A stretch of DNA of 64,000 nt from NCBI RefSeq assembly GCF_023155855.1, contig NZ_JAKNUT010000005.1:273370-337369 (forward strand), read 5' to 3'. The stretch is from Microbacterium aoyamense. GTDB lineage: Bacteria > Actinomycetota > Actinomycetes > Actinomycetales > Microbacteriaceae. Position 1 is the first letter of the stretch. Each line of letters opens with the position of its first letter. The translations under genes were made by a program, and so were the position numbers. Shown here one piece after another: positions 42,598-53,139 of the stretch. Under the pieces are notes generated by a model, which saw nothing but the letters and a program-made list of their open reading frames with translations, made no database searches and was not told the origin of the DNA.

Positions 42598-44445
42598 GTG
42601 ACGGATCTCGCTACCAAGCACGGGGCCGACAGTGCTTCCGACGACGCTGCGCCCGACGCAGACGCCGAAATCATCGACGATGTCGATGCGACCGACGAGA
42701 TCGTCGACGACACGGATGCCGCACCCGAGCCCGACGCTGAGGCGGACTCGTTCGAGGACGATGCCGTCACCGAAGACGCGATCGCCGAAGCCGAGAACGA
42801 GCCTGCTGCTGACGACGAAGCCCTCGAGACCGCCGTCGTCGAAGAGTCGGAGGTCGCCGTCGAAGACGAAGCTCTCGAAACCGCCGTCGCCATAGAGTCG
42901 GACGTCGCCGTCGAAGACACGGCAGTCGAAGCGGTCGAGTCCCCCGTCGCACTCGATCCGTCAGCTGACGCAGGGTCCGACTCCACGGCGGCCACTGCCG
43001 CCCTCGCGGAGGCGACCGCCGTGCTCGCTCCCGTTCCCGCGCCGCAGGTCGACGGGGGTGAACCCACGGACGCCACCTACGCGTGGGCGCCTGCCGAACC
43101 CGCGCCGAAGAAGCGTCGCACAGGTCTGTGGATCGGTCTCGCGGCGGGTGCCGCCGTCATCGGGCTGGTCGCGGCATCCATCGTCCTCATCGCACCCGGC
43201 ACGTCGGTGGCCGGCGTCGGAGTCGGCTTCCTCACCGAAGGTGCAGCCAGCGACGCCCTGACTCAGCGGCTCGACCAGACGACGATCGTGCTGACCGGCG
43301 AAGGCGGCGACGTCGAACTCACGGCCGCAGACCTCGGCGCCTCGATCGACGCCGATGCGCTGGCGGCGACGGCCTATGCCGAGCATCCCGCGTGGAACGT
43401 GACGCAGTGGTTCTCGGAGCCGATCGACGCGATCGTCCACCTCGACGCGGCCGCTGCGACACCGGTCCTGCGCGCCGCCGCGCCCAGCCTCTACACCGAT
43501 CCGGTGGATGCGACCCTCGAGTTCGACGAAGCGACCGTGTCGTACATCACGACTCCGGGCGAACTCGGTACCGGCGTCGACGTCGAAGCCGTGCGCGAAG
43601 CGATCCAGGCGGCCTTCGTCGCCGGCGATTCACGGGTCGAGTTCACGCCCGTGCAGGCGGACGTGCAGCCCGAGACGCAGGCGCACGTCGTCGAGGCGAC
43701 CGCGAAGGGGCTCAACGACATCATCGACCGCGCCGGCTTCTACATCGGCACCGAGCGGGTCGTCCCCGTGTCGCGCGAGGTCGCGGCATCCTGGCTCACC
43801 GTCACCCCCGGCGATCGCGGCTCGTTCGATGTGTCGGTCGACGCTGCGGCGATCCAGCCCGTCGTCGACACGATCGCCGCGACCGTCGACGTCGCTCCGG
43901 TGAACAACTCGGTCATCACCAACTCCGCGGGCACGGTTCTTCGCGAAGAGTCCAACGGCACACCGGGCCGCGCGGTGGACGACACGTCCGACTTCGCCGC
44001 GGACTACGCCGAACAGCTCACGCACTTCGATCCCGTGTTCGAGCTCCCGATGACCGAGGTGCCCTTCACGACGGTCACCCTCGCCCGCCGGGTGGACGTC
44101 AACCTCTCGACGCAGCGCGCGTACTTCTACGAGAACGACGTGCTGGTCAGGGACATCATCATGTCGTCCGGCGTTTCGGGATCCGCGACCCCGCAGGGTA
44201 GGTGGACCGTCAACGGCTACTCCCGCTCGCAGAACATGGGCTGCTTCGACGGAGCACCCTACTGCGTCGAGAACGTGCCGTGGGTGACCTGGTTCGCGCC
44301 CGACGTGGGCTTCCACGGCGCGAGCTCGCTGCGTTCGAGCCTCGGGTTCCCGCAGAGCCACGGCTGCGTCAACATGTGGGACAGCGACGCGAAGTGGGTC
44401 TATGACTGGACCGCCAACGGCACCGAGGTCAACGTCCACACGTGA
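42598..44445 (+). CDS. L,D-transpeptidase (YkuD) with acidic N-terminus and PG-binding domain
   Basis: A 615-residue wall-crosslinking enzyme. The cytoplasmic, very acidic Ala/Glu/Asp region (1-165) contains a duplicated segment ALETAV...VAVED (75-90 and 92-107). One membrane helix lies at 176-199, an extracellular region of about 210-445 includes PG_binding_4-like sequence, and the YkuD catalytic domain at about 475-615 has the active-site motif SHGCVNM (His588, Cys590). It forms 3-3 crosslinks by joining meso-diamino-acid stems, or attaches other groups to the wall. GTG start at 42598 with a G-rich ribosome site. The acidic tail could bind a cytoplasmic partner. Confidence 0.9.
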   Translation: MTDLATKHGADSASDDAAPDADAEIIDDVDATDEIVDDTDAAPEPDAEADSFEDDAVTEDAIAEAENEPAADDEALETAVVEESEVAVEDEALETAVAIESDVAVEDTAVEAVESPVALDPSADAGSDSTAATAALAEATAVLAPVPAPQVDGGEPTDATYAWAPAEPAPKKRRTGLWIGLAAGAAVIGLVAASIVLIAPGTSVAGVGVGFLTEGAASDALTQRLDQTTIVLTGEGGDVELTAADLGASIDADALAATAYAEHPAWNVTQWFSEPIDAIVHLDAAAATPVLRAAAPSLYTDPVDATLEFDEATVSYITTPGELGTGVDVEAVREAIQAAFVAGDSRVEFTPVQADVQPETQAHVVEATAKGLNDIIDRAGFYIGTERVVPVSREVAASWLTVTPGDRGSFDVSVDAAAIQPVVDTIAATVDVAPVNNSVITNSAGTVLREESNGTPGRAVDDTSDFAADYAEQLTHFDPVFELPMTEVPFTTVTLARRVDVNLSTQRAYFYENDVLVRDIIMSSGVSGSATPQGRWTVNGYSRSQNMGCFDGAPYCVENVPWVTWFAPDVGFHGASSLRSSLGFPQSHGCVNMWDSDAKWVYDWTANGTEVNVHT

Positions 44446-44462
44446 CCCGCTGAGAACGTGCG

Positions 44463-44496
44463 AGGGGGACGGGATGCCGCGGCATCCCGTCCCCCT
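44463..44496. terminator. Long perfect hairpin between convergent genes
   Basis: A 34-bp perfect palindrome (left arm AGGGGGACGGGATGCCG at 44463-44479), followed by TCTCTCG. It lies between the L,D-transpeptidase and icd stops, so it works as a bidirectional terminator. Its core is the GGATGCC/GGCATCC heptamer pair. Confidence 0.85.
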
Positions 44497-44507
44497 CTCT
44501 CGTGCGA

Positions 44508-46727
<2,220 letters not shown>

Positions 46728-46777
46728 CTGAGCTGTCTCCGTTCGGTCTGCGCCCAGCCTATCGCACCGAGCCAAAG

Positions 46778-46795
46778 TATCTTGACGTCGAGATA
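46778..46795 (-). promoter_or_regulatory. Dyad at the -35 region of icd
   Basis: TATCTTGACGTCGAGATA is an 18-bp palindrome with one mismatched pair. The minus-strand -10 TAGGCT (46761-46756) lies 16 bp downstream, so the dyad covers the -35 region, a repressor-like position. The regulator is unknown. Confidence 0.55.
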
Positions 46796-46859
46796 TCTCG
46801 GATCATGAAATCCGCGTTAAGAACGGACCTTCGGCGATACCGGATGCCGTCATCCGGGC

Positions 46860-46865
46860 TAGCCT
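46860..46865 (+). promoter_or_regulatory. -10 box of a leaderless transcript
   Basis: TAGCCT ends 6 nt before the ATG at 46872. Confidence 0.55.
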
Positions 46866-46871
46866 GTGCGT

Positions 46872-47324
46872 ATGCACGAGCTTCGACTGGTCGAACTGTC
46901 CGCCGCCACGATCGTGGCGGTCAACAACATGTCCCTCAAGCCGGGGCAGGAGCAGTTCCTCGCTCCCGTGAGCTACGGCATCGCAGCGACAGTCATCAAT
47001 CCGCAGACCTCGTGGCAGCGCGTGGTCCTCGATGCGAACGAGGTCGTGGGCTTCGTCAGCGCGAACTTCGACGACGAGGCACCGCAGGAGCACTTCCGCT
47101 CCGTGCTGTGGCGCATCAACGTCGACGCGGACGACCAGGGCCGCGGTGTCGGTCGTTTCGCCGTCGAGAAGCTCCTCGAAGAGGCCCGAGCCCGCGGACT
47201 CGACCGGGTCGACGTGATCTACGAGGCCGGCGACGGCGGACCCGAAGCATTCTTCCAGCGTGTGGGCTTCACCCCGGTGGGTGAGACCGAGTACGGTGAG
47301 GTCATCGCCGAGATCCGCCTCTAG
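46872..47324 (+). CDS. GNAT-family N-acetyltransferase
   Basis: A 150-residue GNAT. Acetyl-CoA motif A is WRINVDADDQGRGVGRFAVE (QGRGVG loop), and motif B lies in GPEAFFQRVGFTPVGETEYGE. It is similar in build to spermine/spermidine acetyltransferases, but the acceptor is not predictable. The ATG at 46872 is used rather than the in-frame GTG at 46866, which falls within the 6-nt spacer after the -10 box. Divergent from icd. Confidence 0.85.
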   Translation: MHELRLVELSAATIVAVNNMSLKPGQEQFLAPVSYGIAATVINPQTSWQRVVLDANEVVGFVSANFDDEAPQEHFRSVLWRINVDADDQGRGVGRFAVEKLLEEARARGLDRVDVIYEAGDGGPEAFFQRVGFTPVGETEYGEVIAEIRL

Positions 47325-47392
47325 CGCTCGGCGACGCGAATCTGGGTGAGTTCGTACCTTCGGGGCCTTCTCCCTGGTCGCATGTGCTGCGG

Positions 47393-47428
47393 CGGGGCCT
47401 CGGATACCCCTCCCCCACCGAGGCCCCG
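47393..47428 (+). terminator. Hairpin after the GNAT gene
   Basis: CGGGGCCTCGG (47393-47403) pairs perfectly with CCGAGGCCCCG (47418-47428) across a C-rich 14-nt loop. It belongs to the 323-bp gene-free stretch 47325-47647, which also contains repeat copy C and otherwise shows nothing recognisable. Confidence 0.65.
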
Positions 47429-47481
47429 TCGCTTCACCTCTCCCGCACGCGAGACGAGTGGGAGAGCGCCGCGCCGCGCGG

Positions 47482-47548
47482 TCGGAGAATGTCATCGCGG
47501 TCGGTCGGTTTCGGTGAGAATTCTCCGACTTCGGTGACATGCTCCGAC
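47482..47548. repeat. TCGGAGAAT-type intergenic repeat, copy C
   Basis: 67 bp starting TCGGAGAATGTCATCGCGG and ending GACATGCTCCGAC, with the inner inverse unit GAATTCTCCGAC. Same length and closest in sequence to copy D (48494-48560). C and D flank the DUF559 gene in the same orientation. Confidence 0.75.
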
Positions 47549-47647
47549 GGGAGGAGTGCCTCCTCCCCATGAGCGAAGTCGGCACCGACTTCCACAGGCG
47601 CATCGATTGTGAGGCACAGCGTCTGGGGACTCCGTCATGGTCGTGGC

Positions 47648-48520
47648 ATGAACATCGCCGAGTGGATCACCCTGAAAGGTGGCATCGTCCACCGCGCCGA
47701 AGCCCTGGATGCAGGTTGGCGTGCGCGCGGGCTCCGGGCGGCCGTCGGCGCCGGCGCGATTCAGGTCATCCGCCGCGATTGGCTCGCCACCGCGGATGCG
47801 CCGCTGGATCTCCGTGCGGCTGCGGCCGCCGGTGGTCGCATCGGGTGCGTGACTCTCGCGAGAGAGAGGGGATGGTGGATGCCGGAAGGTGCCGACGATC
47901 GCCGGCACCTCAGTGTGAAGCCGCATGCTCGAAACCCGGGCGAGAGCCCGGAACATGTCATCCACTGGACGAAACCTCTCGCGCCCGTCTCCCGATATGC
48001 CCTCCGAGAGTCCGTCGAGGATGCTCTCGCCCACATCGCCGAGTGCGCGCCCTATGAATCCGCCCACGCGATCTGGGAGTCTGCGGCCCGCGTCGAGAAG
48101 CTGTCCGCGGCCGCACTCCAACGGGTGCAGTGGACCGGCCTCGCCGCCAGACGCCTCGCCGACGAGATCACCGAACTGTCCGACTCAGGTCTCGAGAGCA
48201 TCTTCGTCACACGCCTCGGCCCCTGGGGCCTGCCCCTGCGCCAACAGCTCCGTCTGGCAGGTCGGTTCGTGGATCTCGTGATCGGCGACAGTCTCGTCAT
48301 CCAGATCGACGGCTACGCGCACCACTCGTCAGCCGCGGCACGCACGCGCGATGTCGCACACGACGCCGAGTTGACGCTCCGCGGGTACACCGTGCTGCAC
48401 TTCACCTACGCGCAGATCATCCACGACTGGCCGGCCGTGGAACGGACGATCGCCCGCGCCATCGCGGCCGGACTCCACCTTCGCACCGTCCGGTCGGAGA
48501 ATGTCATCGCGGTCGGATGA
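47648..48520 (+). CDS. DUF559-type PD-(D/E)XK nuclease-like protein
   Basis: A 290-residue protein common as paralogues in Microbacteriaceae. The N-terminal half (about 1-95) resembles AbiEi-type winged-helix antitoxin domains (AEWITLKGGIVHRAEALDAG). The C-terminal half is a DUF559/Vsr-like endonuclease fold with RFVDLVIGDSLVIQIDGYAHH, the D...QxD core in which Gln replaces the usual Glu, and YTVLHFTYAQIIHDW. No toxin partner gene is adjacent, and its role is unknown. The start at 47648 has CATGGT 6 nt upstream. The last nine codons and the stop are supplied by repeat copy D. Confidence 0.75.
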   Translation: MNIAEWITLKGGIVHRAEALDAGWRARGLRAAVGAGAIQVIRRDWLATADAPLDLRAAAAAGGRIGCVTLARERGWWMPEGADDRRHLSVKPHARNPGESPEHVIHWTKPLAPVSRYALRESVEDALAHIAECAPYESAHAIWESAARVEKLSAAALQRVQWTGLAARRLADEITELSDSGLESIFVTRLGPWGLPLRQQLRLAGRFVDLVIGDSLVIQIDGYAHHSSAAARTRDVAHDAELTLRGYTVLHFTYAQIIHDWPAVERTIARAIAAGLHLRTVRSENVIAVG

Positions 48521-48560
48521 TCTCGGCGAGAATTCTCCGGCATCGCCGACATTCTCCGAC
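48494..48560. repeat. TCGGAGAAT-type repeat, copy D, overlapping a coding 3' end
   Basis: 67 bp with ends TCGGAGAATGTCATCGCGG and GACATTCTCCGAC and inner unit GAATTCTCCGGC. Its first 27 bp are translated as the C-terminus (SENVIAVG) and stop of the DUF559 protein. Confidence 0.75.
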
Positions 48561-48590
48561 CGGACGGGCACCGCGGCAAGCCCCGACGAC

Positions 48591-48629
48591 GGATGCCCCG
48601 GCCCGCCCGAAGGCGCGGCCGAGGCATCC
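48591..48629. terminator. Hairpin between DUF559 gene and ABC exporter genes
   Basis: GGATGCCCCGGCCCGCC (48591-48607) pairs imperfectly with 48612-48629 across CGAA. Left arm identical to that of the hairpin at 1054, again between convergent genes. Confidence 0.7.
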
Positions 48630-48639
48630 GGAATCAGAC

Positions 48640-50457
48640 TCAGACGAGCGACTCGCGCCAGGCGGCGTGCAGCTGGGCGAACTTGCCCGTGCCGCTGATG
48701 AGCTGCTCGGGGGTGTCGTCCTCGATGATCTCGCCGTGCTCCATGACCAGCACGCGATCGGCGATCGCGACCGTCGACAGGCGGTGCGCGATGATGATCG
48801 CCGTGCGGTCGGCGAGGAGCGTCTGCAGGGCGTCCTGGATCATGCGCTCGGACGGGATGTCGAGCGACGCCGTCGCCTCGTCGAGGATCAGCACCGACGG
48901 GTTCGCGAGGAACGCCCGCGCGAACGAGATCAGCTGACGCTGGCCCGCCGAGACGCGCCCGCCGCGCTTGTTGACGTCGGTGCCGTAGCCGTCCGGAAGC
49001 CGCTCGATGAAGGCATCCGCCCCCACCGCGCGCGCCGCCGCCTTGATCTCGTCGAGCGTCGCGTCGGGCTTGCCCAGCGCGATGTTGTCGGCGACCGTGC
49101 CGCTGAACAGGTAGGCCTCCTGCGTGACCATGACGATCGCGCGGCGGAGGTCCTTCGGATGCAGCGACCGCAGATCGACGCCGTCGAGCGACACCGAGCC
49201 GCGGGTCGGGTCGTAGAACCGCGACACGAGCTTCGCGAGCGTCGACTTGCCGGCTCCCGTCGTACCCACGAGCGCGATCGTCTGACCGGCCGGGATGTCG
49301 AGCGAGAAGTCCGGCAGGATGACGCGGTCATTCGAGTACCCGAAGAGCACGTCGTCGAAGCGCACGTGGCCCTTCGCCTCCCACAGGTCGACGGGATGCT
49401 TCGGGTCGGGCACGGTGGGCTGCTCCTCGAGCACGCCCGAGACCTTCTCGAGCGCCGCGGTCGCGGATTGGTACGAGTTCAGGAAGAACGCGACCTCCTG
49501 CATGGGCGAGAAGAAGTTCCGCACGTACAGGACGGCCGACGCGAGCGTGCCGAGCAGGATCGCCCCGTCGGCTACGCGCAGGCCACCCCAGAACACGATG
49601 AGTGCGAGAGCGATGGATGCGATGGCCATGAGCCCCGGCTCGAAGGTTCCGAAGAGCCGGATCGAGCGGATGTTGACGTCGCGGTACTGCAGCGCGAGGT
49701 CACCGAACTCCTCGTCGTTACGCCCCTCCTTGCGGAACGCCTTGACCGCGCGGATGCCCGTCATGGTCTCGACGAATTTGACGATGACCTTCGCGCTGAC
49801 GACGCGGGACTCGCGGTAGACGACCTGCGACCGCAGGTAGAACCACCGCATGAGGAAGAACAGCGGGATGCCGGCCGCGAACAGGATGAGACCCGATTGC
49901 CAATCGAGCAGGAAGAGCGCCCCGAGCGTGAACAGTCCGTAGAGCACTCCCGAGACGAGCTCGTTGAGCCCGCCGTCGAGCAGCTCGCGGATCGTGTCGA
50001 GGTCGCTCGTCTGTCGGGAGATGATGCGGCCCGACGTGTACGACTCGTGGAACTCGAGGCTGAGCCGCTGGGTGTGGAGGAAGATCCGCTTGCGCAGTTC
50101 GAGCATGATCGCCTGCGTGAGGCGTGCCGACACGACGGCGTACCAGCCGATGAGCGCGGCACCGCCCGCGCCGGAGACGAGATACACCGCCACGACGCCG
50201 ATCGTCGGCATCCAGTTCATCTCGTCGACGACGGCGGGTAGCGCCGTGTTGATGCCATAGGCGATGAGGAGCGGCCCGATGACGCGTAGCGCCGTCGAGA
50301 CGATGAGCACGCCGCCCGCCAGCGCGAGCTGCCAGCGCAGGGGTGCGACGAGCGAGCCCAGCAGGCGGAGGGAACGACGACGGATGTCGCGGCTCTCTTC
50401 GCGCGTGTAGTCCGAACGGTCTTCGCCGGTCGTGCCGGAGACGGTTGCACTCGTCAT
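48640..50457 (-). CDS. Heterodimeric ABC exporter, consensus-ATPase subunit
   Basis: A 605-residue half-transporter: six membrane helices in about residues 35-320, then a nucleotide-binding domain with Walker [10 protein letters not shown], Walker [12 protein letters not shown] (catalytic Glu present) and AHRLST. The signature is non-canonical, VSAGQRQ instead of LSGGQ. Together with the upstream subunit, whose Walker B Glu is Asp, this builds one degenerate and one active ATP site, as in BmrCD, LmrCD and TM287/288. Those are drug or lipid exporters. The ATG overlaps the partner stop (ATGA). Confidence 0.9.
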   Translation of the reverse strand: MTSATVSGTTGEDRSDYTREESRDIRRRSLRLLGSLVAPLRWQLALAGGVLIVSTALRVIGPLLIAYGINTALPAVVDEMNWMPTIGVVAVYLVSGAGGAALIGWYAVVSARLTQAIMLELRKRIFLHTQRLSLEFHESYTSGRIISRQTSDLDTIRELLDGGLNELVSGVLYGLFTLGALFLLDWQSGLILFAAGIPLFFLMRWFYLRSQVVYRESRVVSAKVIVKFVETMTGIRAVKAFRKEGRNDEEFGDLALQYRDVNIRSIRLFGTFEPGLMAIASIALALIVFWGGLRVADGAILLGTLASAVLYVRNFFSPMQEVAFFLNSYQSATAALEKVSGVLEEQPTVPDPKHPVDLWEAKGHVRFDDVLFGYSNDRVILPDFSLDIPAGQTIALVGTTGAGKSTLAKLVSRFYDPTRGSVSLDGVDLRSLHPKDLRRAIVMVTQEAYLFSGTVADNIALGKPDATLDEIKAAARAVGADAFIERLPDGYGTDVNKRGGRVSAGQRQLISFARAFLANPSVLILDEATASLDIPSERMIQDALQTLLADRTAIIIAHRLSTVAIADRVLVMEHGEIIEDDTPEQLISGTGKFAQLHAAWRESLV

Positions 50458-52313
50458 CGGTTCACCTCCTCGGTCTCGTGCGCCGATCCGTACGGGTCGA
50501 AGCGCATCTCCTGCAATCTGGCCTCTTCGACCTCGAGGCTCGAGATGACGTGGCGGTAGTGCTCGCTCTCGCGGAGGAGGTCGGAGTGCGTGCCGACCGC
50601 CGTGATGCGACCGGCCTCGAGGAGCGCCACGCGGTCGGCGAGCATGACCGTCGACGGGCGGTGGGCGACGACGAGCGCCGTGGTGTCGTGCATGACCTCG
50701 CGCAACGCGTCCTCGACGAGGGCCTCGGTGTCGACGTCGAGCGCCGACAGCGGGTCGTCGAGCACGAGCACGCTCGGCCGTGCCGCGACGGCGCGCGCCA
50801 GAGCGAGGCGCTGGCGCTGTCCGCCTGAGAGCGACAGGCCCTCTTCGCCGATGATCGTGTCGACGCCGTTGGGGAGCTCGTCGACGAAGCCCGCCTGCGC
50901 GACGCCGAGCGCCTCACGCAGGACGCGCTCGGCCTCGGGGCTTCCCGGCTCGAGATCCTCGCGCCCGATCAGCACGTTGTCGCGCACGCTCTGGGAGAAG
51001 AGGGTCGCATCTTCGAACGCCATCCCGATGTGCCGACGCAGATCACTCAGTCGGAGGTCCCGCACATCCACGCCGTCGAGCGTCACACGGCCGGCCGTCA
51101 CGTCGTAGAGGCGCGTGGGAAGGGTCGTGAGCGTCGTCTTGCCGCTGCCCGTGAGGCCGACGAGGGCCATCGTCTCGCCCGGCCGCAGGACGAGGTCGAC
51201 ACCGTCGATGAGATCGGCCTCCGTCCTGCCCGCATCGGGGTAGCGGAAGTGGACTCCCTCGAAGACGAGCTCGCCCCGGGAGGAGTCGAGCGTGACGGGT
51301 TCGGCGGGGTCGACGATGGAGTTCTGCTCGTCGAACACCTCGAAGAGGCGGTCGGTGGCGGTGCGCGCGTCGAGCAGGAACGAGAAGAGGAATCCGATCG
51401 ATTCCATCGGCCAGCGCAGCACGGTGGCCATGAAGAAGAACGCGACGAGCTCGGCGCTCTGGAGCTGCCCGAGCGCCGTGAGGTAGACGCCGACGCCGAG
51501 GCAGAGCGCGAACGCGATGTCGGGGAGCAGAACGAGCCAGAACCAGATCCAGCCGACGGCGCGCGCCTTGCTGAGCTCGGTCTCGCGGAGCGACTCGGCC
51601 TGGCGCGTGAACTTCAGCAGGGCGTGCTTTCCGCGACCGAACGCCTTCAGCACGCGGATCCCGTGGACGCTCTCCTCGACGGCGGTCGCGAGATCGCCGG
51701 CCTGGTCCTGGCTCCGGCGGGCGAGCGTGCCGTACGTCTTCTCGAAGCGGTACCCCGCGTACCACAGCGGCGCCGACACGACGAGGAACGTCACCCCCAG
51801 CAGCCAGTGCCAGCGGAACAGGAGGGCCGAGCCGATGATGATCGTGAGGATGTTCACGACGAGCAGCACGAGACCGAAGGCGAGCCAGCGACGCAGCATG
51901 CTGATGTCCTGCATCATGCGACTGAGCAGCTGGCCGGACTGCCACTTGTCGTGGAAGGCCACCGGCAGGCGCTGGAGGCGCGTGTAGAACTCCTGACGGA
52001 TCTCGTACTCGACCATCGTGGCGGGGCCCAGGACGAACCAGCGGCGCAGCCACACCATGACGGCCTCGGCGAGGCCGAGTCCGAGGATCGCAAGCGACCC
52101 CCACAGGAGCGCGACGATCTCGCCCGACGCGATCGGGCCCTCGACGACCTCCTGGAGGACGAGCGGGATGCCCAGCGCCAGCAGGCTCGCGATGAGCGCG
52201 CTGACGGCGCCCAGCACGAGGCGCGGAAGCACGGGCTTGGCGAAGGGAAGGAGCCTGCCGAGCGCCTTCAGGGTGGAAAGTTGAGACCGTTGCGGTTCAG
52301 CGGTGGTGGTCAT
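50454..52313 (-). CDS. Heterodimeric ABC exporter, degenerate-site subunit
   Basis: A 619-residue half-transporter with six helices in about residues 25-320. The NBD has Walker [10 protein letters not shown], a canonical signature [14 protein letters not shown] and Walker [13 protein letters not shown], in which the catalytic Glu is Asp; the switch His is kept (AHRPST). It is translated first and coupled to the second subunit. AAGGA lies just before the ATG at 52313. A 5' leader of about 290 nt contains a small ORF and hairpins, suggesting induction by a translation-blocking substrate. Confidence 0.9.
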   Translation of the reverse strand: MTTTAEPQRSQLSTLKALGRLLPFAKPVLPRLVLGAVSALIASLLALGIPLVLQEVVEGPIASGEIVALLWGSLAILGLGLAEAVMVWLRRWFVLGPATMVEYEIRQEFYTRLQRLPVAFHDKWQSGQLLSRMMQDISMLRRWLAFGLVLLVVNILTIIIGSALLFRWHWLLGVTFLVVSAPLWYAGYRFEKTYGTLARRSQDQAGDLATAVEESVHGIRVLKAFGRGKHALLKFTRQAESLRETELSKARAVGWIWFWLVLLPDIAFALCLGVGVYLTALGQLQSAELVAFFFMATVLRWPMESIGFLFSFLLDARTATDRLFEVFDEQNSIVDPAEPVTLDSSRGELVFEGVHFRYPDAGRTEADLIDGVDLVLRPGETMALVGLTGSGKTTLTTLPTRLYDVTAGRVTLDGVDVRDLRLSDLRRHIGMAFEDATLFSQSVRDNVLIGREDLEPGSPEAERVLREALGVAQAGFVDELPNGVDTIIGEEGLSLSGGQRQRLALARAVAARPSVLVLDDPLSALDVDTEALVEDALREVMHDTTALVVAHRPSTVMLADRVALLEAGRITAVGTHSDLLRESEHYRHVISSLEVEEARLQEMRFDPYGSAHETEEVNR

Positions 52314-52367
52314 GATCCTTGTGGGGACGAGGGGTGGAGCGGATGCCGCGGCGAAGGCGACAGGGGT

Positions 52368-52385
52368 GCCTGCGGTGCGGCAGGC
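52368..52385 (-). promoter_or_regulatory. Hairpin in the exporter leader
   Basis: GCCTGC/GCAGGC stem with a 6-nt loop between the leader ORF and the exporter start, inside the 328-bp stretch 52314-52641. A sequence AGGAGGAAAG (about 52419-52410, minus strand) upstream of it has no start codon in range. Both could take part in alternative folding. Confidence 0.45.
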
Positions 52386-52466
52386 GTGACGGAGCGCGGG
52401 CTTTCCTCCTGGGAACGCTTCGCGGTCAGGCGCTATGCCCGGCGGTGCCGGGCGAGGGCGGAGGGG

Positions 52467-52556
52467 TTAACCCGCGAGCGGCCGCGTGAGCCCGGAGACG
52501 GGCGTGCGGCCACGGAGGATGACGGCGGCCTTGGTGTCAATGGCGGCATAGGTCAT
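52467..52556 (-). CDS. 29-residue leader peptide upstream of the ABC exporter
   Basis: A small ORF with ATG at 52556, TAA at 52469-52467 and a perfect AGGAGG 5 nt before the start. The peptide begins MTYAAIDTKAAVILRG and ends PLAG, with three Arg, one Lys and no Cys. It is the first translated unit after the promoter at 52610-52639 and lies 153 bp before the exporter. The strong ribosome site is unusual for chance DNA. By analogy with known drug-inducible ABC genes it is probably a regulatory leader peptide whose translation state controls the exporter. A functional small protein is the alternative. Confidence 0.65.
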   Translation of the reverse strand: MTYAAIDTKAAVILRGRTPVSGLTRPLAG

Positions 52557-52609
52557 GGCATCCTCCTGGATTCTCTGCGACGGCGCGGTCGCGAGCGCGA
52601 CAGCCCTCC

Positions 52610-52639
52610 AGCCTATCCCTGGGAGATCGCTGGGTGCAA
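52610..52639 (-). promoter_or_regulatory. Promoter of the exporter operon
   Basis: Minus-strand TTGCAC (52639-52634), 18-bp spacer, TAGGCT (52615-52610), predicting a start near 52602, about 290 nt before the exporter gene. It lies directly downstream of the ogt stop. Confidence 0.65.
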
Positions 52640-52641
52640 GC

Positions 52642-53139
52642 TCAGATCCGAGCCTCGCGCGCGAGCAGCGAGCGCTTCACGTCGAGGCCCCACGCGAAGC
52701 CGCCGAGCGAGCCGTCCGAGCGCAGCACGCGGTGGCACGGCACGAAGAGGGCGGGGGCGTTGCGGGCGCAGATGGATGCCGCGGCCCGCACGGCGCTGGG
52801 CTGCCCGAGCGCCACCGCGAACTCCGCGTACGACAGCGGCTCCCCCGGCACGATGGCGCGCAGCGCCTTCCATCCCGCGAGCTGCATCGCCGTTCCCGAC
52901 TGCGCGACCTCGACGTCGTCGATCGCCGACAGATCACCGTCGTAGTAGGCACGCGCGGCGGCCGAGGCATCCGTCTCCCGTTCGCGCACGTCGCGGGGCT
53001 GCGCCGTCGCCGAGAGGCGGGCGAGGATCACCTCGCGATCGGGGGTCCAGCCGCTCGAGAGCACGTGTCCTCGTTCGTCGGCGAGGATCGTGAAGGCGCC
53101 GTCGGGGGTGTCGATGGTCTGGATGGTGGCGGTCGTCAT
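52642..53139 (-). CDS. ogt: Methylated-DNA--protein-cysteine methyltransferase
   Basis: A 165-residue O6-alkylguanine transferase that takes the alkyl group onto its own Cys. The active site [12 protein letters not shown] puts the acceptor at Cys135, and the helix-turn-helix [23 protein letters not shown] carries the Arg finger. Length is normal for Ogt/MGMT. Its ATG overlaps the stop of the Ada-AlkA gene (ATGA), forming a two-gene alkylation-repair operon. Confidence 0.95.
   Translation of the reverse strand: MTTATIQTIDTPDGAFTILADERGHVLSSGWTPDREVILARLSATAQPRDVRERETDASAAARAYYDGDLSAIDDVEVAQSGTAMQLAGWKALRAIVPGEPLSYAEFAVALGQPSAVRAAASICARNAPALFVPCHRVLRSDGSLGGFAWGLDVKRSLLAREARI

Noticed and set aside
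48130..50241. 703-codon plus-strand frame across the DUF559 and ABC genes
   Set aside because: Composition typical of shadow frames; it conflicts with two well-supported genes.
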